Source: Anagrus nilaparvatae (taxonomy: Eukaryota; Arthropoda; Insecta; Hymenoptera; Mymaridae). Taken from it: 64,000 bases of DNA. The stretch's first letter is position 1. The number at the start of each line of letters is the position of its first letter. Where the stretch lies: the NCBI GenBank assembly GCA_022575985.1, contig JAKSXM010000272.1:21200501-21264500 (forward strand). Direction: 5' to 3'. Shown one piece after another: positions 1 to 11,439 of this stretch. A program made the position numbers and the translations under genes. Below the pieces are notes generated by a model. The model saw only the letters and a program-made list of their open reading frames with translations, was not told where the DNA came from and searched no databases.

Positions 1-775
1 TACACGGGATGTCTAGGTTATAAATTTGCTGATTTTTGTCAGGTTTCAAACGATTTTTTTTCTACATTATCATATTCAAGCTTGTTTGGGCTAGAACATT
101 TTAAAAAATTTATCTTACACCATTGGTTTTTTTATTTACCGTTTTCATTTACACAGCTAAAAGGAAATTTCATGATTTTTTCTTTTAAAAGATAAAGTTA
201 TGCAGCAGAAAATAAGACGTTATAGATATAATGAAAAAATAAATAAATAAAGTACTTGGAAAAAAATTAGTCGTACGTATCAATTTGTATTGGCAGGTGA
301 TTCGCAGGCGATTTTAACACACGTATTTTCCACAACGACAATTTATATAAGAAATAAAAATCAACATCTGGGCAATGATCCATTGTTTTATTTAATGGTA
401 AAGTGACTTTTCGTTTTCAGTGTTTTACGTTGATTTTACGGGATATAAGAAATAGCATAGAATGGAGTTCAATGAAACTAATTACAGATGATTATGTGGA
501 TAAGAAATGTAATAAACTATTATTATTAAGACATATTTTTATTTTTAATTTATAATCTTAAAACTTACGACAGCAGAAGTTGTAAGATAAATAATTAAGA
601 TATCACTAAATCAGTTTGTAAACAAAGTTTCTTTTATATTTTATGGATTTTATAAGATTATATTGCAATATTCAGCGTTTAATATAAGCCTATGGCTTTT
701 AATTTGTTAAAGCAATGAGTGATCAAAAAGTAATATAGCTCATTAATATAAAACAATAGTACATTATGCAATTAG
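1..775. other. Intergenic, no gene seen
   Basis: AT-rich sequence with scattered stops in all frames. I see no exon, RNA gene or clear repeat here. Confidence 0.5.
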
Positions 776-780
776 GGAGG

Positions 781-866
781 AAAGTTGAACGTTCGTCACT
801 GTGTGACATAACCCCCGAGGCGAAGCTGAGGGAATATCTCCTCAAAGGAGCGGACGTCCAACTTTC
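781..866. repeat. Hairpin, probable MITE remnant
   Basis: The arms aaagttgaacgttcgt (781) and gcggacgtccaacttt (ending near 866) are imperfect inverted repeats around a GC-richer core, gaggcgaagctgaggg. A closely related core, cctcggcttcgcctcgg, appears in the hairpins near 47.68 and 48.70 kb, so these may be distant members of one repeat type. It could also be a structured non-coding RNA. Confidence 0.5.
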
Positions 867-884
867 ATCTCATATTGCTAAATA

Positions 885-1196
885 TTGTCAAAATATCCTC
901 AAAAACACCTTAAAAAAATTGTGTTTTTGCTAATTGAAGAGTATCCAGCGCATTTCCGACGTGTGAAATCACAATTTTCTGATTCAGCGAACCTAAAATC
1001 TATCGCAGAAAAAATCTCTTCAGGGTCAGAAATATTAACGTCAAAGGCACATTATGACTGGAGTTTAAAGAAATTTCGCTTACTGGGAAACCGCAATCTT
1101 TTCCGATCTTTTCAAGAATTATCAGATCAAGAAAAAAGAATCCTCTTGCTACAAAGGATTTTTTATCGGCGTGTATATAACCATAAGGTTTTATAA
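885..1196 (+). CDS. Orphan ORF or exon remnant
   Basis: An open frame of about 103 codons starts at a TTG and has no internal methionine, so it is not a complete gene as read. It encodes a basic, leucine-rich sequence with ends such as LLLQRIFYRRVYN. I do not recognise a family. Its position directly after the hairpin at 781-866 suggests either a transposon-derived fragment or an isolated exon whose partners I cannot find. It stands out only because an open frame this long is uncommon in this AT-rich stretch. Low confidence that it is expressed. Confidence 0.2.
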   Translation: MSKYPQKHLKKIVFLLIEEYPAHFRRVKSQFSDSANLKSIAEKISSGSEILTSKAHYDWSLKKFRLLGNRNLFRSFQELSDQEKRILLLQRIFYRRVYNHKVL

Positions 1197-1199
1197 CAA

Positions 1200-2120
1200 A
1201 ATTAAAAAAAATTAAAATTCAAAAATATTCAAATTTTATTTTAATTTTTAGTTTATATTTAATTGCAAATAATTTATCTCGTAATATATGCAATTACATG
1301 ATTTAAGAATTTATACTGTTTTAACCCAGTTGAAAATGTATACGTGATATAAAGGACTATGCACAAGGATCATAATATCCAGAATTACTATAATATAGGT
1401 ATTTGACATTACACGTTATGGGATTTATAATCTAATAAAACTATATGAAACAGTATTAGTTTACACAACAAGTATTTTATTATAAATAATAATGCATGAG
1501 TATATAGTAGTAGTAGCTTCATCTAAGATATTTTCACTTGATAGGTATCGTATTTATTTATAAATTATACATTATTATAAATTTACAAATATTGAATTAA
1601 ATATTAAATTACACTGATAAATTTTTTTTAAATTATGGGGCCAAGGCCTGGGCCAAGGGTTCTGTTTTGAATTTACATTGCATACGATATATTGAAAATC
1701 TTGGCATGTTTTGGCACCATCGATTCTAAGAAACCAGGTATCAAAGGTTTTAATGGAAAGCCAAAAATTAGCACAATTGCATAATTACAAATATTTTATT
1801 TATTTTTTTTTATTTATTCAAAAATCAACGTGGATAAGGCCCCTTACAAAAATTTACAAAATTGTATATAATAATTTAATTTTCTTTACATGATAACGCT
1901 TACTTAGTACCAAAGAACATAATAATGTTATGTTCTTTGTTAGTACATAAAATGACTTATAATTTTAATTTTATCGTATGTCTAATATTTCTTATTATAT
2001 TATGTACTTTGGTTTTTCACTAATTGCATTTCGCTAAATTTAATTTTATTTAGTTTTGGTTATATCTTTAAATTTAAGTTGTGAAATATTATTGGCTACA
2101 TCCACATACACACATGCATA
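1200..2120. other. Intergenic, no gene seen
   Basis: AT-rich. The only structure noticed is a short perfect-looking palindrome around 1909-1949, with accaaagaacata facing tatgttctttgttag. Short open frames here have no protein-like composition. Confidence 0.45.
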
Positions 2121-2124
2121 ATTT

Positions 2125-2420
2125 TTTTTAAATTGTTTTTTAGGTTCCTGGAGCCTCAAAACCTGCTTTTATTCCAAAAAATCAAAATTTCATCGAAAAC
2201 AATGGTTCCTCTATGAGGAAGTAAAAAGAAAACCTCAAAAAAACCCTGAAAAAAAAACTGACTTTAAAAATAGAAAAATGAACCCAAATTACCTACTGAA
2301 AAACATTTCAAACCCAAAAAATTTATATTTTAATATCAAAATTCATCTGTCCAATAATGATCGAGTAGGTGCTAATGGATTTATAAATCAACATTTTTAA
2401 AAGTGATACTACGTGAACGT
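2125..2420 (+). repeat. Dispersed repeat, copy 1
   Basis: The stretch with ggttcctggagcctcaaaac, followed by a motif like ccaaaaaatcaaaatttc and caatggttcctctatgagg, recurs diverged at about 45,090-45,185 (plus) and 54,745-54,850 (minus). This marks a dispersed repeat family of unknown class. The end of this copy is uncertain. Confidence 0.6.
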
Positions 2421-3235
2421 CTCGGTGAACGTATGATGCCATTTCTCTCAGGATTTCTCTCGCCGTATACTGAAAATTTTCGAGAAATTCGAGGGGAAAT
2501 TTTTACAAATATTTTTATCAGTTGTTGATGGATCTATTTTCATAGAACTCTGAATTTTCAAAAATATGCAAAATTTTTTTATAAAATTTACTTAAATGAC
2601 AAATCTAAAATGCAAACAAGTAATATACCTATATATAATAACTATTCGATAATAAATTAATCAATCATTATTTTATTTTAAAAAGTATAAGTGTTAAATA
2701 GCTTGTGAAAATTCAGATATGCATTACTTTTATTATTATTATAAAATTAAATTACATTTCTATTTCTATATTTCCTGTTGTTTTTAGCTATACATTATAA
2801 ATTATTGTCGTTATTTGACGCAATGTAACATACTTTCCAATTCATGAATAATAAATTGCAAATAGTAAATTGTTATATGTATACTAACACTAATATAAAT
2901 TTTCGTGTAAATATATTTTCAATGCAATTGTTAAATTTCTGTTGTTCTTGTCAATTTTTTAATTACACTAATTTTTATTTTACAATTTTATTAAGTTGAA
3001 GCTCGAGATGGAGATATGTAATAGTTATATAAGATTTACTATTCAGCATAAAATTCGAGATAAAAATATACATTCGTATATAATTACACTGAAAAAAAAA
3101 TAATTATAAATGAACTTACCAATTTGTAATTCATAAATTTACTGGTTCTATTTTTTAAATTTTAAAATTTACCATTAAGAATTTGTAAATCAAAAGCTGA
3201 TCAAAAGCGCTACAAATTGTAATTTGTTATTTTGT
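2421..3235. other. Intergenic, no gene seen
   Basis: AT-rich sequence with no exon-like open frame and no clear repeat structure. Confidence 0.4.
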
Positions 3236-3662
3236 ACACTGTAAAAAGTAACTTCCTTATATTAACAAAAAAATTCGAAAATTTTCGAAAAATTAGTAAA
3301 TATTCGAAAAAAATCGTATATTTATAAATTTAGTATATTAACAAAAAATTCGAGTATTCTCGATTTTTTTTGTGAATTCGCAAGAAAAATTGATAATTTA
3401 CAATTTTTTTTCGATAATTTTCAAAAAATAGTTGTAAATTTCCGAGAAATAGTTGTGAATATCCGAAAAATAGTTGTGAATTTACAACTTTTTTCGTAAA
3501 ATCACAACAAAAAAATCGAGAATTCTCGAATTTTTCGATAATATACTAAATGTTGTTTTACGATTTTTATCGAATATTTACAAAATTTATCGAAAATTTA
3601 CTAATTTTTCGAAAAAATTCTATTTTTCTTGTTAATCTAAGAAAATTACTTTTTACTGTGTA
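3236..3662. mobile_element. Foldback MITE, about 0.43 kb
   Basis: The ends acactgtaaaaagtaa (about 3,236) and ttactttttactgtgt (ending about 3,661) are inverted repeats. The interior is largely self-complementary, with repeated cgaaaattttcgaa and tcgagaattctcga motifs. There is no coding capacity. It looks like a non-autonomous terminal-inverted-repeat element. Confidence 0.7.
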
Positions 3663-6600
3663 GTTTATGCGTTAGATACCAAATAAGATTTAGAGGGTGA
3701 ATTATTTTTTTTCCTGCTCGAATTGCAAATGACATACAAAAAATGTATAAAAATTTTTTTTTGTTTCTTTTAAGAAAATTTGTTTGTCTCATCAAGCGCA
3801 AATATCTTAAATGAGAAAGAAAATATTTTTTTAAATTTTCTTTATGTTTCAAGTCATTTGCTTTGGTTTCCGCAAACGTGTTCTTTTTCCAATGCCTATT
3901 TAAAAATGTTTCTCGATCTAGAAAAAAAATTTCTTACTTTTCTTTTCTCGGTTAAGGCTTAATCCTAAGCATAATCTCAAAAAAATTAAAATGAATTTAT
4001 CCAGCAAAAAAAACCTTAATTATGTGATATATTTATTGGATATTTATCCGATATTTACATTTTAAAAAAATTGCCTGGGTGCACACTAATTTGGCAATAT
4101 AATCTCATAATCTTGTATTAATTTAATATAGTTAATACGTCGATTAAATAATTTATAATGCAAAATTTTTTTTCAAATAAATTCAAATAAATTAAAAACA
4201 AGTTTGCACAAAAAAATAGATATACATATTGGCTATAATTATACATGTTCTACTTTTTTATATTTTTTGTTTCTTGTGTATAAACTTTTGAAATCGTTAA
4301 TCGCTGGTTAGTTACGTAATACATGCAAAAAAAAAGAACATACATAGAAAATTTTGCGAAACTAAACACGCAAACAGATATTATCATCGATTTTCTTCTT
4401 TTTAAAAATAATTTTCACCCAAATATTTACAAAAATTTTTTAATTAAAAAATTCAACATAAAAATTTTTTTTTATTAAAAATACTTCAATTTTGCAATAA
4501 AATAAATGAATCTCTAGTATAATTCACAGCTACTAAGAAAAATGTATAAAATTTAATAAAAAAAAATCTGTCCAATAAAATGAAAATATTTAAATAGCGA
4601 TTGTCTTTAAACGCCAATAGAAATTTTAAATTGACATTGAAAAAAAGGTATAAGATAAATTAAACTTTTTATTTAATAGAGAAAATAAAAAAAACAAAAA
4701 AATGCACATCGTCAGCTGAAAATCACTGTCAATCTCTCTCCCAACCAGTTATATTAAACCATCTACTGTTATAATAACCAAAGTGAGGATGAGAGAGACT
4801 ATCCGTTGCATTCACATATGGTAATATAATAACAATATTGGAATAAGAAGTGAATGTAACATGAGAAAATGACGAGATAGACGTTTATTATTATTATTAT
4901 TATTTATGTTATGCTATAGATTGATAACAGCTCATCATTTAAATAAAGAGCGAAAATTTTAAAAATAATTTATTTTTCATTTATTAGTAAAAAAATTGAA
5001 ACAATTATTTTTTAAAAATCTTATTATCTTTTCATAAAAATTTATGGTTATCACTGATATGCATCAGGTGTGTCAATAACCTTACAAGTGCATGTAGTGA
5101 TAAAAGTCAGATAAATCATTTGTTTTAATAATTTAAGAATTTTTATTACCTGAGTGCAAATTGATAATAATTATTTATTTAAACATCAATTTATAATATT
5201 TACAGTTAAATAAACATAAAATTTCTTTAAAATTTATTTTACTGTAAAAAATTCAACAAAAAAAAAAAACAAACAAATATTGTATAACACCTGTGTGTGC
5301 ATTAATAAATAAATAAATAAATAAATAAATGATAAGAATAAAAAACACGTGATTTCAGGCGTGATTTTGCATACACCGGGTTTATTAACGTACTTATTTT
5401 TTGCTTTAAAAAATATCAATCTTCATTAATACCTAGTATATCATAAAAGCGAGATAAATAAAAATAATCAAATAAGTGTAAAAATATTTTTTGCAAAAAA
5501 AATTTAAATTTCGCTAAATTTATTACAATTTCATATTTTTAATATTTAAATAAAATTAATAAATAAATTCTTAGTAAATTGCACATGATTATAAAGCACT
5601 TATTTATTTACATCTGACATATTTTTTTAATTAAATAAATTAAATTATTGACCAATTATTTACTTTTTAAAATTATAACCTAAAAATAAAACTTACCTTT
5701 TATTTAGATTGAATTTTTAAAAATAAAAATTTACACACATTCAACACTAAAACATTAATTATTAATAATATTAGCATGTAAAACTATAAATTTATTTTAT
5801 AAATTAAAAATATTTATTGCCGGTTAAAATTAGATCACTTTTTTTTAAAAACACAGTTTTTTTTAATAAAATGAACGGTATTATATTTGGCAAAAAAAAA
5901 CACACACACAATTTATGTTAAGTGTATAAAAAAACTTAAATAAAAAACAAACAAGAAAGTATGATAACAGATAACTTGTTTATGTTTTTAATAAACAAAC
6001 TAACACACTGCACAAAAATATACACGAATAATAATATACTGTTAGGTTATATTTTTATACAATTTCACTGAATACAGCGTTACGAAGCAGCGCCTTCAAA
6101 GGTACCGCCACGACTAAAATGCGAATTGAAATTCGAAGTTCGAGAATGCAATGCGCGGAACAATATCTTATTTATTGTATGCTTTTGTACTTGCATATGT
6201 GTGATATACACATACATTCATGCAAATTAAACCGAACCCCCACTACCTGCATCAGCAGAAAAACAGATTTCTGCAAAAACCCTTTTTTACCATATGAAAA
6301 AGTATGAATGGGATAGCATACCTATATCAGTGCAAATTTTTTTATAATTTAAATAAATTAAATACCTATAAGTATCAAAATAGGTATTGAAGAAAAATTA
6401 TGCATACTATTAATACTGCAAGCATTTGTCGAATTTTTACAGAAAGAGCCAATCTTTTGCAAAAAAAAGTAGTTTTTTACTTTATTTATACAAATTTTAT
6501 TTAAATACGTCCAAAAAAGAAAATATTTTTAAAAAATCTGAATTTGACCTTCATTAAAATGAATTTTTGAATTTTATAGCAAAAATTAAAATCTCGCACA

Positions 6601-6685
6601 AAATAAGTTACCTGCCTATTTATTTTTTTTTAACTCTTTTATTTTTAATTGTTTGCTATTATAATTATAATACTCCAGTCAAATA
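3663..6685. other. Intergenic, no gene seen
   Basis: About 3 kb of AT-rich sequence with short microsatellites, an ATT run near 4,885-4,912 and AAAT repeats near 5,307-5,330. A small GC-richer patch at about 6,076-6,165 (gaagcagcgccttcaaaggt) could be a promoter or untranslated exon, but nothing confirms it. Confidence 0.4.
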
Positions 6686-7282
6686 TCGAGGGGGTTAGGG
6701 GTGTTTAGTTACTGGCCGTCATGAGATTTGATCACTACAGGTATTTTAGGTCACTCATCACGAAAATCACGAAAATCAGTGTCTTTTCCGGGAGATATTT
6801 GTTGAACACCCTTAAATTTGCAAAAACTACTTTCAAAAAGGGGTATTTTTGGATTTTATTATTTTGGATTCATTCACATTTTGAGTGTCCAGATATGGCC
6901 CGTATGAGTTTTTTGATCGTTGATCAATTATTTCGGGGTCTATTTTATGAAATATTAATATTTTACCCTTAAATTAATAAAATTTTCTCAAACAAAAGGA
7001 GTTTTGCGGTGGTTTTTGCTACATTCATGCATTTTTTTAAAAAATACCCTAAATTCTTGATCAGTGACCCAAAAAACTTATTCGGGCTAAATCTAGACAC
7101 TCAAAATGCGAATACATCAAAATACCCCTTTTTGGGGGTAGTTTTTGCAAATTTAAGGGAGTTCCACAAATATCTCCCGAAAAAGACCCCGATCAATTTT
7201 CGTAATCAGTGACCCAAAAAATCTATATTAGACCTGATTATAGACCAAATCCTATGACGGCCAGGAACTATAAACACCCTAA
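6686..7282. mobile_element. Foldback element, about 0.6 kb
   Basis: The left end ggggtgtttagttactggcc and the right end ggccaggaactataaacacc are imperfect inverted repeats. Complementarity continues inward for over 200 bases on each side; for example tctcccgaaaaagacc matches the inverse of the left arm near 6,780. The short open frames inside it are by-products of the inverted repeat. Non-autonomous DNA transposon, superfamily unknown. Confidence 0.75.
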
Positions 7283-7654
7283 ATCGCGATTTGGTATAAA
7301 ATAAAAATCTGGAAATCATTTTTTTTAATATGACCAATTTTTAATTTTAATTTTTAATTTTAACCATGAAATTTTTCAAAATATTTGTTTTTGAAAAAAT
7401 GATAAATTTTTTAATGAGTAACATCCTTGCACGGAAAGTTACAGATCACCTGACTCTCCCCACCTGTTCCAATGTTAGTGTTTTAGTTTTACATTTAAAT
7501 TTTACACGTTGAAAGTTTACTAACCATAAAAAAAAGTAGTTGATAGATGATTAATAACAAATCGATCAAAATAATAAAAAAATAATTATGTTCATATTTA
7601 CAAAACAATAATAAGTTTTTAAAATGTGTCTAAATTTTATTTAAGAAGTAGGTA

Positions 7655-8269
7655 ATGTCTTTAGAAAAGAATAACATAATTTGTTTTAAACATTGTTCTG
7701 AAAATTCAATATTTTGTTACAAAATCTCAGAAAGATGTCCACTTTGTAATGAAATAATAAAAACTTATAAACAAGAACCATTTGTCATTCCTTATCCATT
7801 AGTAAATGCAAAAGATTACCCATTTAGTGTTGTTGTAAAACCAACATTTGGTAATTTCTTACAAAATTACCTAATTAATGATGATTTGCACATTGGTTTA
7901 ACAAATAGTACAGGAAATGTTATTGAATTTGATAGTTGTGGTTTGAAAATAAATGATTATAAAGAATGGTTAAATTGTATCGCTATTAGTAATTTTATTC
8001 CAAGTTCATGGGAATCTTTTTGGGATGAAATTTTATTATCAGAACGCAATAAAACAAATATATGGAATTCTAATAATTATGATGAAATAAACCTGAATTG
8101 TTTTAATTTTGTTATTTCATTTTTTAATAAATTAAATTATAATAATTTACAATTTTTAAATAAAGAAGAAATGTGTCAAGAATTTATTTTACCTAAAATG
8201 AAGTCAGTGCTAAAATATGCAACAATATATAGACACTTAAGGAATACAGAATTTTATATTCAAAAATAA
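7655..8269 (+). CDS. MKRN2OS: MKRN2 opposite-strand-like protein
   Basis: Single-exon gene of 204 codons. The N-terminal region has a CFKHC motif, then an FCYKISERCPLC segment with a CPLC pair. Further on come GNFLQNYLINDDLHIGLTNS, a central CFNFVISFFNKL segment and a C-terminal LPKMKSVLKYATIYRHL segment. This order matches the vertebrate MKRN2OS family as I remember it, and the length is close to full. The family has no established biochemical function; the cysteines might bind metal, but that is inference. The stop lies only 53 bases before the MTO1 start on the same strand, with no obvious separate promoter between them. The first ATG follows in-frame stops, so the start is well supported. 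Confidence 0.82.
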   Translation: MSLEKNNIICFKHCSENSIFCYKISERCPLCNEIIKTYKQEPFVIPYPLVNAKDYPFSVVVKPTFGNFLQNYLINDDLHIGLTNSTGNVIEFDSCGLKINDYKEWLNCIAISNFIPSSWESFWDEILLSERNKTNIWNSNNYDEINLNCFNFVISFFNKLNYNNLQFLNKEEMCQEFILPKMKSVLKYATIYRHLRNTEFYIQK

Positions 8270-8322
8270 GTTACTAATACAACTGTTTAAAAATTTGTGT
8301 TTATTAAGGCTATCAAATTAAA

Positions 8323-10835
8323 ATGACGTTATTAAGCTCCAAAATTCTACTAATTTCATGTAGAAAAAATTTATTACCTGCAATATTACCAAGAAGATTA
8401 AATTCAAGTTTTAAATATGATCAAAAGTATGATGTTATTGTCATTGGAGGTGGGCATGCTGGAACTGAAGCTTGCAGTGCAGCCGCCCGAATGGGTGCTA
8501 AAACATTGTTAGTAACGCATAAAAAAAGTACTATAGGTAAGTCTTAAATTATTCAATGTTGTTAAGATTTTATTTATTTTAAGATTTTCACAATCATTTT
8601 AAATTTTTAGGTGAAATGTCATGTAATCCATCATTTGGTGGAATTGGTAAAGGAAATCTAATGAGAGAAGTTGACGCTCTTGATGGTATTTGTTGCAGAA
8701 TTTGTGATGTCTCTGGTATACATTATAGAGTTTTAAACAGGAAAAAAGGTCCAGCTGTTTGGGGATTAAGAGCTCAAATTGATCGCACCTTATACAAAAA
8801 ATTTTTACAAAAAGAATTATTTAATTTACATAATCTTCACATTAAAGAGTCTGCAGTTGAAGATTTAATTTTAAAAGAGCAAAATAATTGCTGTGGAGTT
8901 GTATTACGTGTGTTCTTAAAACTTAATAAAATAAAATGAATTACTGAATTTTATTAAAATTAATCTTAATGTTTTAGAAAATGGAGAAAAAATTTATAGT
9001 GATGCAGTAGTGATAACAACAGGTACATTTTTAAAAGGTGAAATCAATATTGGTTTAGAAAAAAGGCCTGCAGGTAGAATGGGCGATGAGCCTAGTATTG
9101 GATTGTCAAATACTTTAGAGAAATTAAAATTTAAAATGGGTAGATTAAAAACTGGCACTCCTCCTCGTCTTGACAAATCAACAATAGATTTCTCAAAGTG
9201 TATTGAAACCAAACCAGATGAAATTCCTGTACCATTCTCATTTATGTCAAATTCTGTATGGCTACCTCCTGAAAAACAATTTAGTTGTTACTTAACTTAC
9301 ACAAATGAAAAAATTGTACAAGTAATTAAAGATAATTTACATTGCAACATACACGTAACTGAAGAAATCAAAGGCCCTAGATATTGTCCAAGTATTGAAA
9401 GTAAAGTTTTAAGGTTTGAACATTTAAATCATCAAATTTGGTTGGAACCTGAAGGTCTAGATTCAACGTTAATATATCCTGGAGGTCTATCATGTACTTT
9501 ACCTGCTGAAAAACAGCAAGAGCTAGTTAATCATGTAAAAGGACTAGAAAATGCAAAAATTGGTAATTTACTTTAATTTAATTTTAAATTAAAAATTTTA
9601 AGAGTTGTTTTCATTTTTGTTAAATTTTTGACAGTTAAACCAGGTTATGGAGTTGAATATGATTATATTGATCCTAGAGAATTGACTTATCAATTAGAAA
9701 CTAAAAAAATTCCTAGTTTATTCCTTGCTGGTCAAATAAATGGAACCACTGGCTATGAAGAAGCAGCAGCACAAGGAATAATTGCAGGCATTAATGCTGC
9801 TGCTAAGGTAATTAAAATTATCTTATATTTTATTATTTTATATTATTTTGAATATTTTTTTTATTTAGGTTCTAAATAAACCACCCCTAATTGTAAGTAG
9901 AACAGAAGGCTATATCGGCGTTCTTATTGATGATTTAGTTACTCACGGAGCAAGCGAACCATACAGGATGTTTACCAGTAGAGCCGAATTTCGATTAAGT
10001 TTAAGACCTGATAATGCTGATCAAAGACTCACTCATAAAGGATACTTAAGTGGATGTGTATCAGAAGATCGTTGGCAGAAAACTAAAAATTTATTAACTG
10101 ACATTCAAGATGCTACTTTAATTTTAAAAGATATCAAAAAAACAAATGGTGAATGGAGAAAAATATTCAATTTACTTGCTAGTCAAAAAAACCCTAGAAA
10201 AAAATCAGCTTATGAGCTTTTAACTTATACTAACGAAAGCCTTACTTTTGATAATTTAGTTGAAAAAATTCCAGAATTAGAAAAATTTAAAAATAATAGT
10301 ATGTTAGCTGAAAGAATCAAGGTAAAATAAATGCTTATTTAAGCTTTTGGAAAAGTTTTTAAATTTAATAATATTTAGGTTGAAGCTACGTATTCACATG
10401 GAGTTGAGCAGCAGCATGAAGAAGTAAATGAATTAAGAAAAAATGAAAGTGTGCTAATTCCAAACGATATTGATTATAATGAGTGAGAATATAATAAATT
10501 GTTTATTAAATAAAATTGTTATGTATTAATAATAATATTAATGTATTTTTAGTGAATCTTTGAAATTACGAGAAGAAGATAAAGAAAAATTATTAAATGT
10601 ACAACCTCAAACGGTTTGTTATTTGCATTAATATTTTTTAAAGGTTTATTAGAAATAGATTAACAATTTGTTATTTTTATATAATTTTTAGATTGCCGCA
10701 GCTACTAAAATTGAAGGTATAACTCCAGCAACTATTTTGAAACTTCACTATTATTTAAAATATAGAAATTTTGATTTAAAAAAAAATCATAAAAATAAAG
10801 CAGATGATAAAAAGACGCTATTGTTAAACTTGTAA
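8323..10835 (+). CDS. MTO1: Mitochondrial tRNA modification protein MTO1
   Basis: Eight exons join in frame to about 676 residues: 8323-8536, 8611-8907, 8978-9562, 9635-9807, 9869-10321, 10379-10482, 10553-10613 and 10692-10835. MTO1 (bacterial MnmG/GidA) installs the 5-carboxymethylaminomethyl-type (taurinomethyl in animals) group on wobble uridine of mitochondrial tRNAs, together with GTPBP3. Visible motifs in order are the FAD-binding [27 protein letters not shown] formed across the first splice junction, [66 protein letters not shown] and the C-terminal helical [14 protein letters not shown]. The first 35 residues are basic and hydroxylated without acids, as expected for a mitochondrial presequence. 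All splice sites are GT/AG. An AATAAATAATAAA run follows near 10,892. The gene looks complete and functional. Confidence 0.97.
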
Positions 10836-11439
10836 ATAATTGCACATATATTTATAAAATATTGTTAAAAATGTTATATTTTTATTGACTAAATAAATAA
10901 TAAAAAAATAAAAGTATTTGAATTAATTAAAATTTAATACCTCGTTAAATACAACCTTGCATAATCTTAAAAACTATTTTTTCAAAGCTTTAAGTCAATT
11001 TACAGTAAATATGCGAATTAAAATATATTTTAAAAATTTAACTTTACTATCATTTTAATAAACTTTAAAACGCTGTATAATGATTTTATTAATTTTGTTT
11101 TTTAAGACTTGATTTTTCGCGCTACTTTTGTACTGAATGACGTTTACTTTGTTTACGTTTTTTTATTTATTGGTTATATATCAGTTAAGAAATGTTTGAG
11201 TACACACATTTTTGTATTTTTTATTATAACTTTTTATTTAAAAATATTGTTTAAATATGTTAATTGCAACATTTTTTTTACAAAATTAAAGTAGCTTAAT
11301 ATGTGTTATTTTTTAATTAGTAATAAAAGATTAGAACTACGATACTAAGAATGCAAGAAAAACTGTGAATTATGAAAAAATTATTATAGTGATTCAAAAA
11401 TAAATTAAAAGTATTATTAAATTTTAAAAGTTGTAAATA
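10836..11439. other. Intergenic, MTO1 to coiled-coil gene A
   Basis: AT-rich sequence holding the MTO1 3' end and presumably the promoter of gene A. A 61-codon open frame at 11,109-11,294 is hydrophobic low-complexity translation and probably not a gene. Confidence 0.5.

Noticed and set aside
6721..7212. Two open frames of 83 and 67 codons
   Set aside because: They fall within the arms of a foldback element and are not protein-like.
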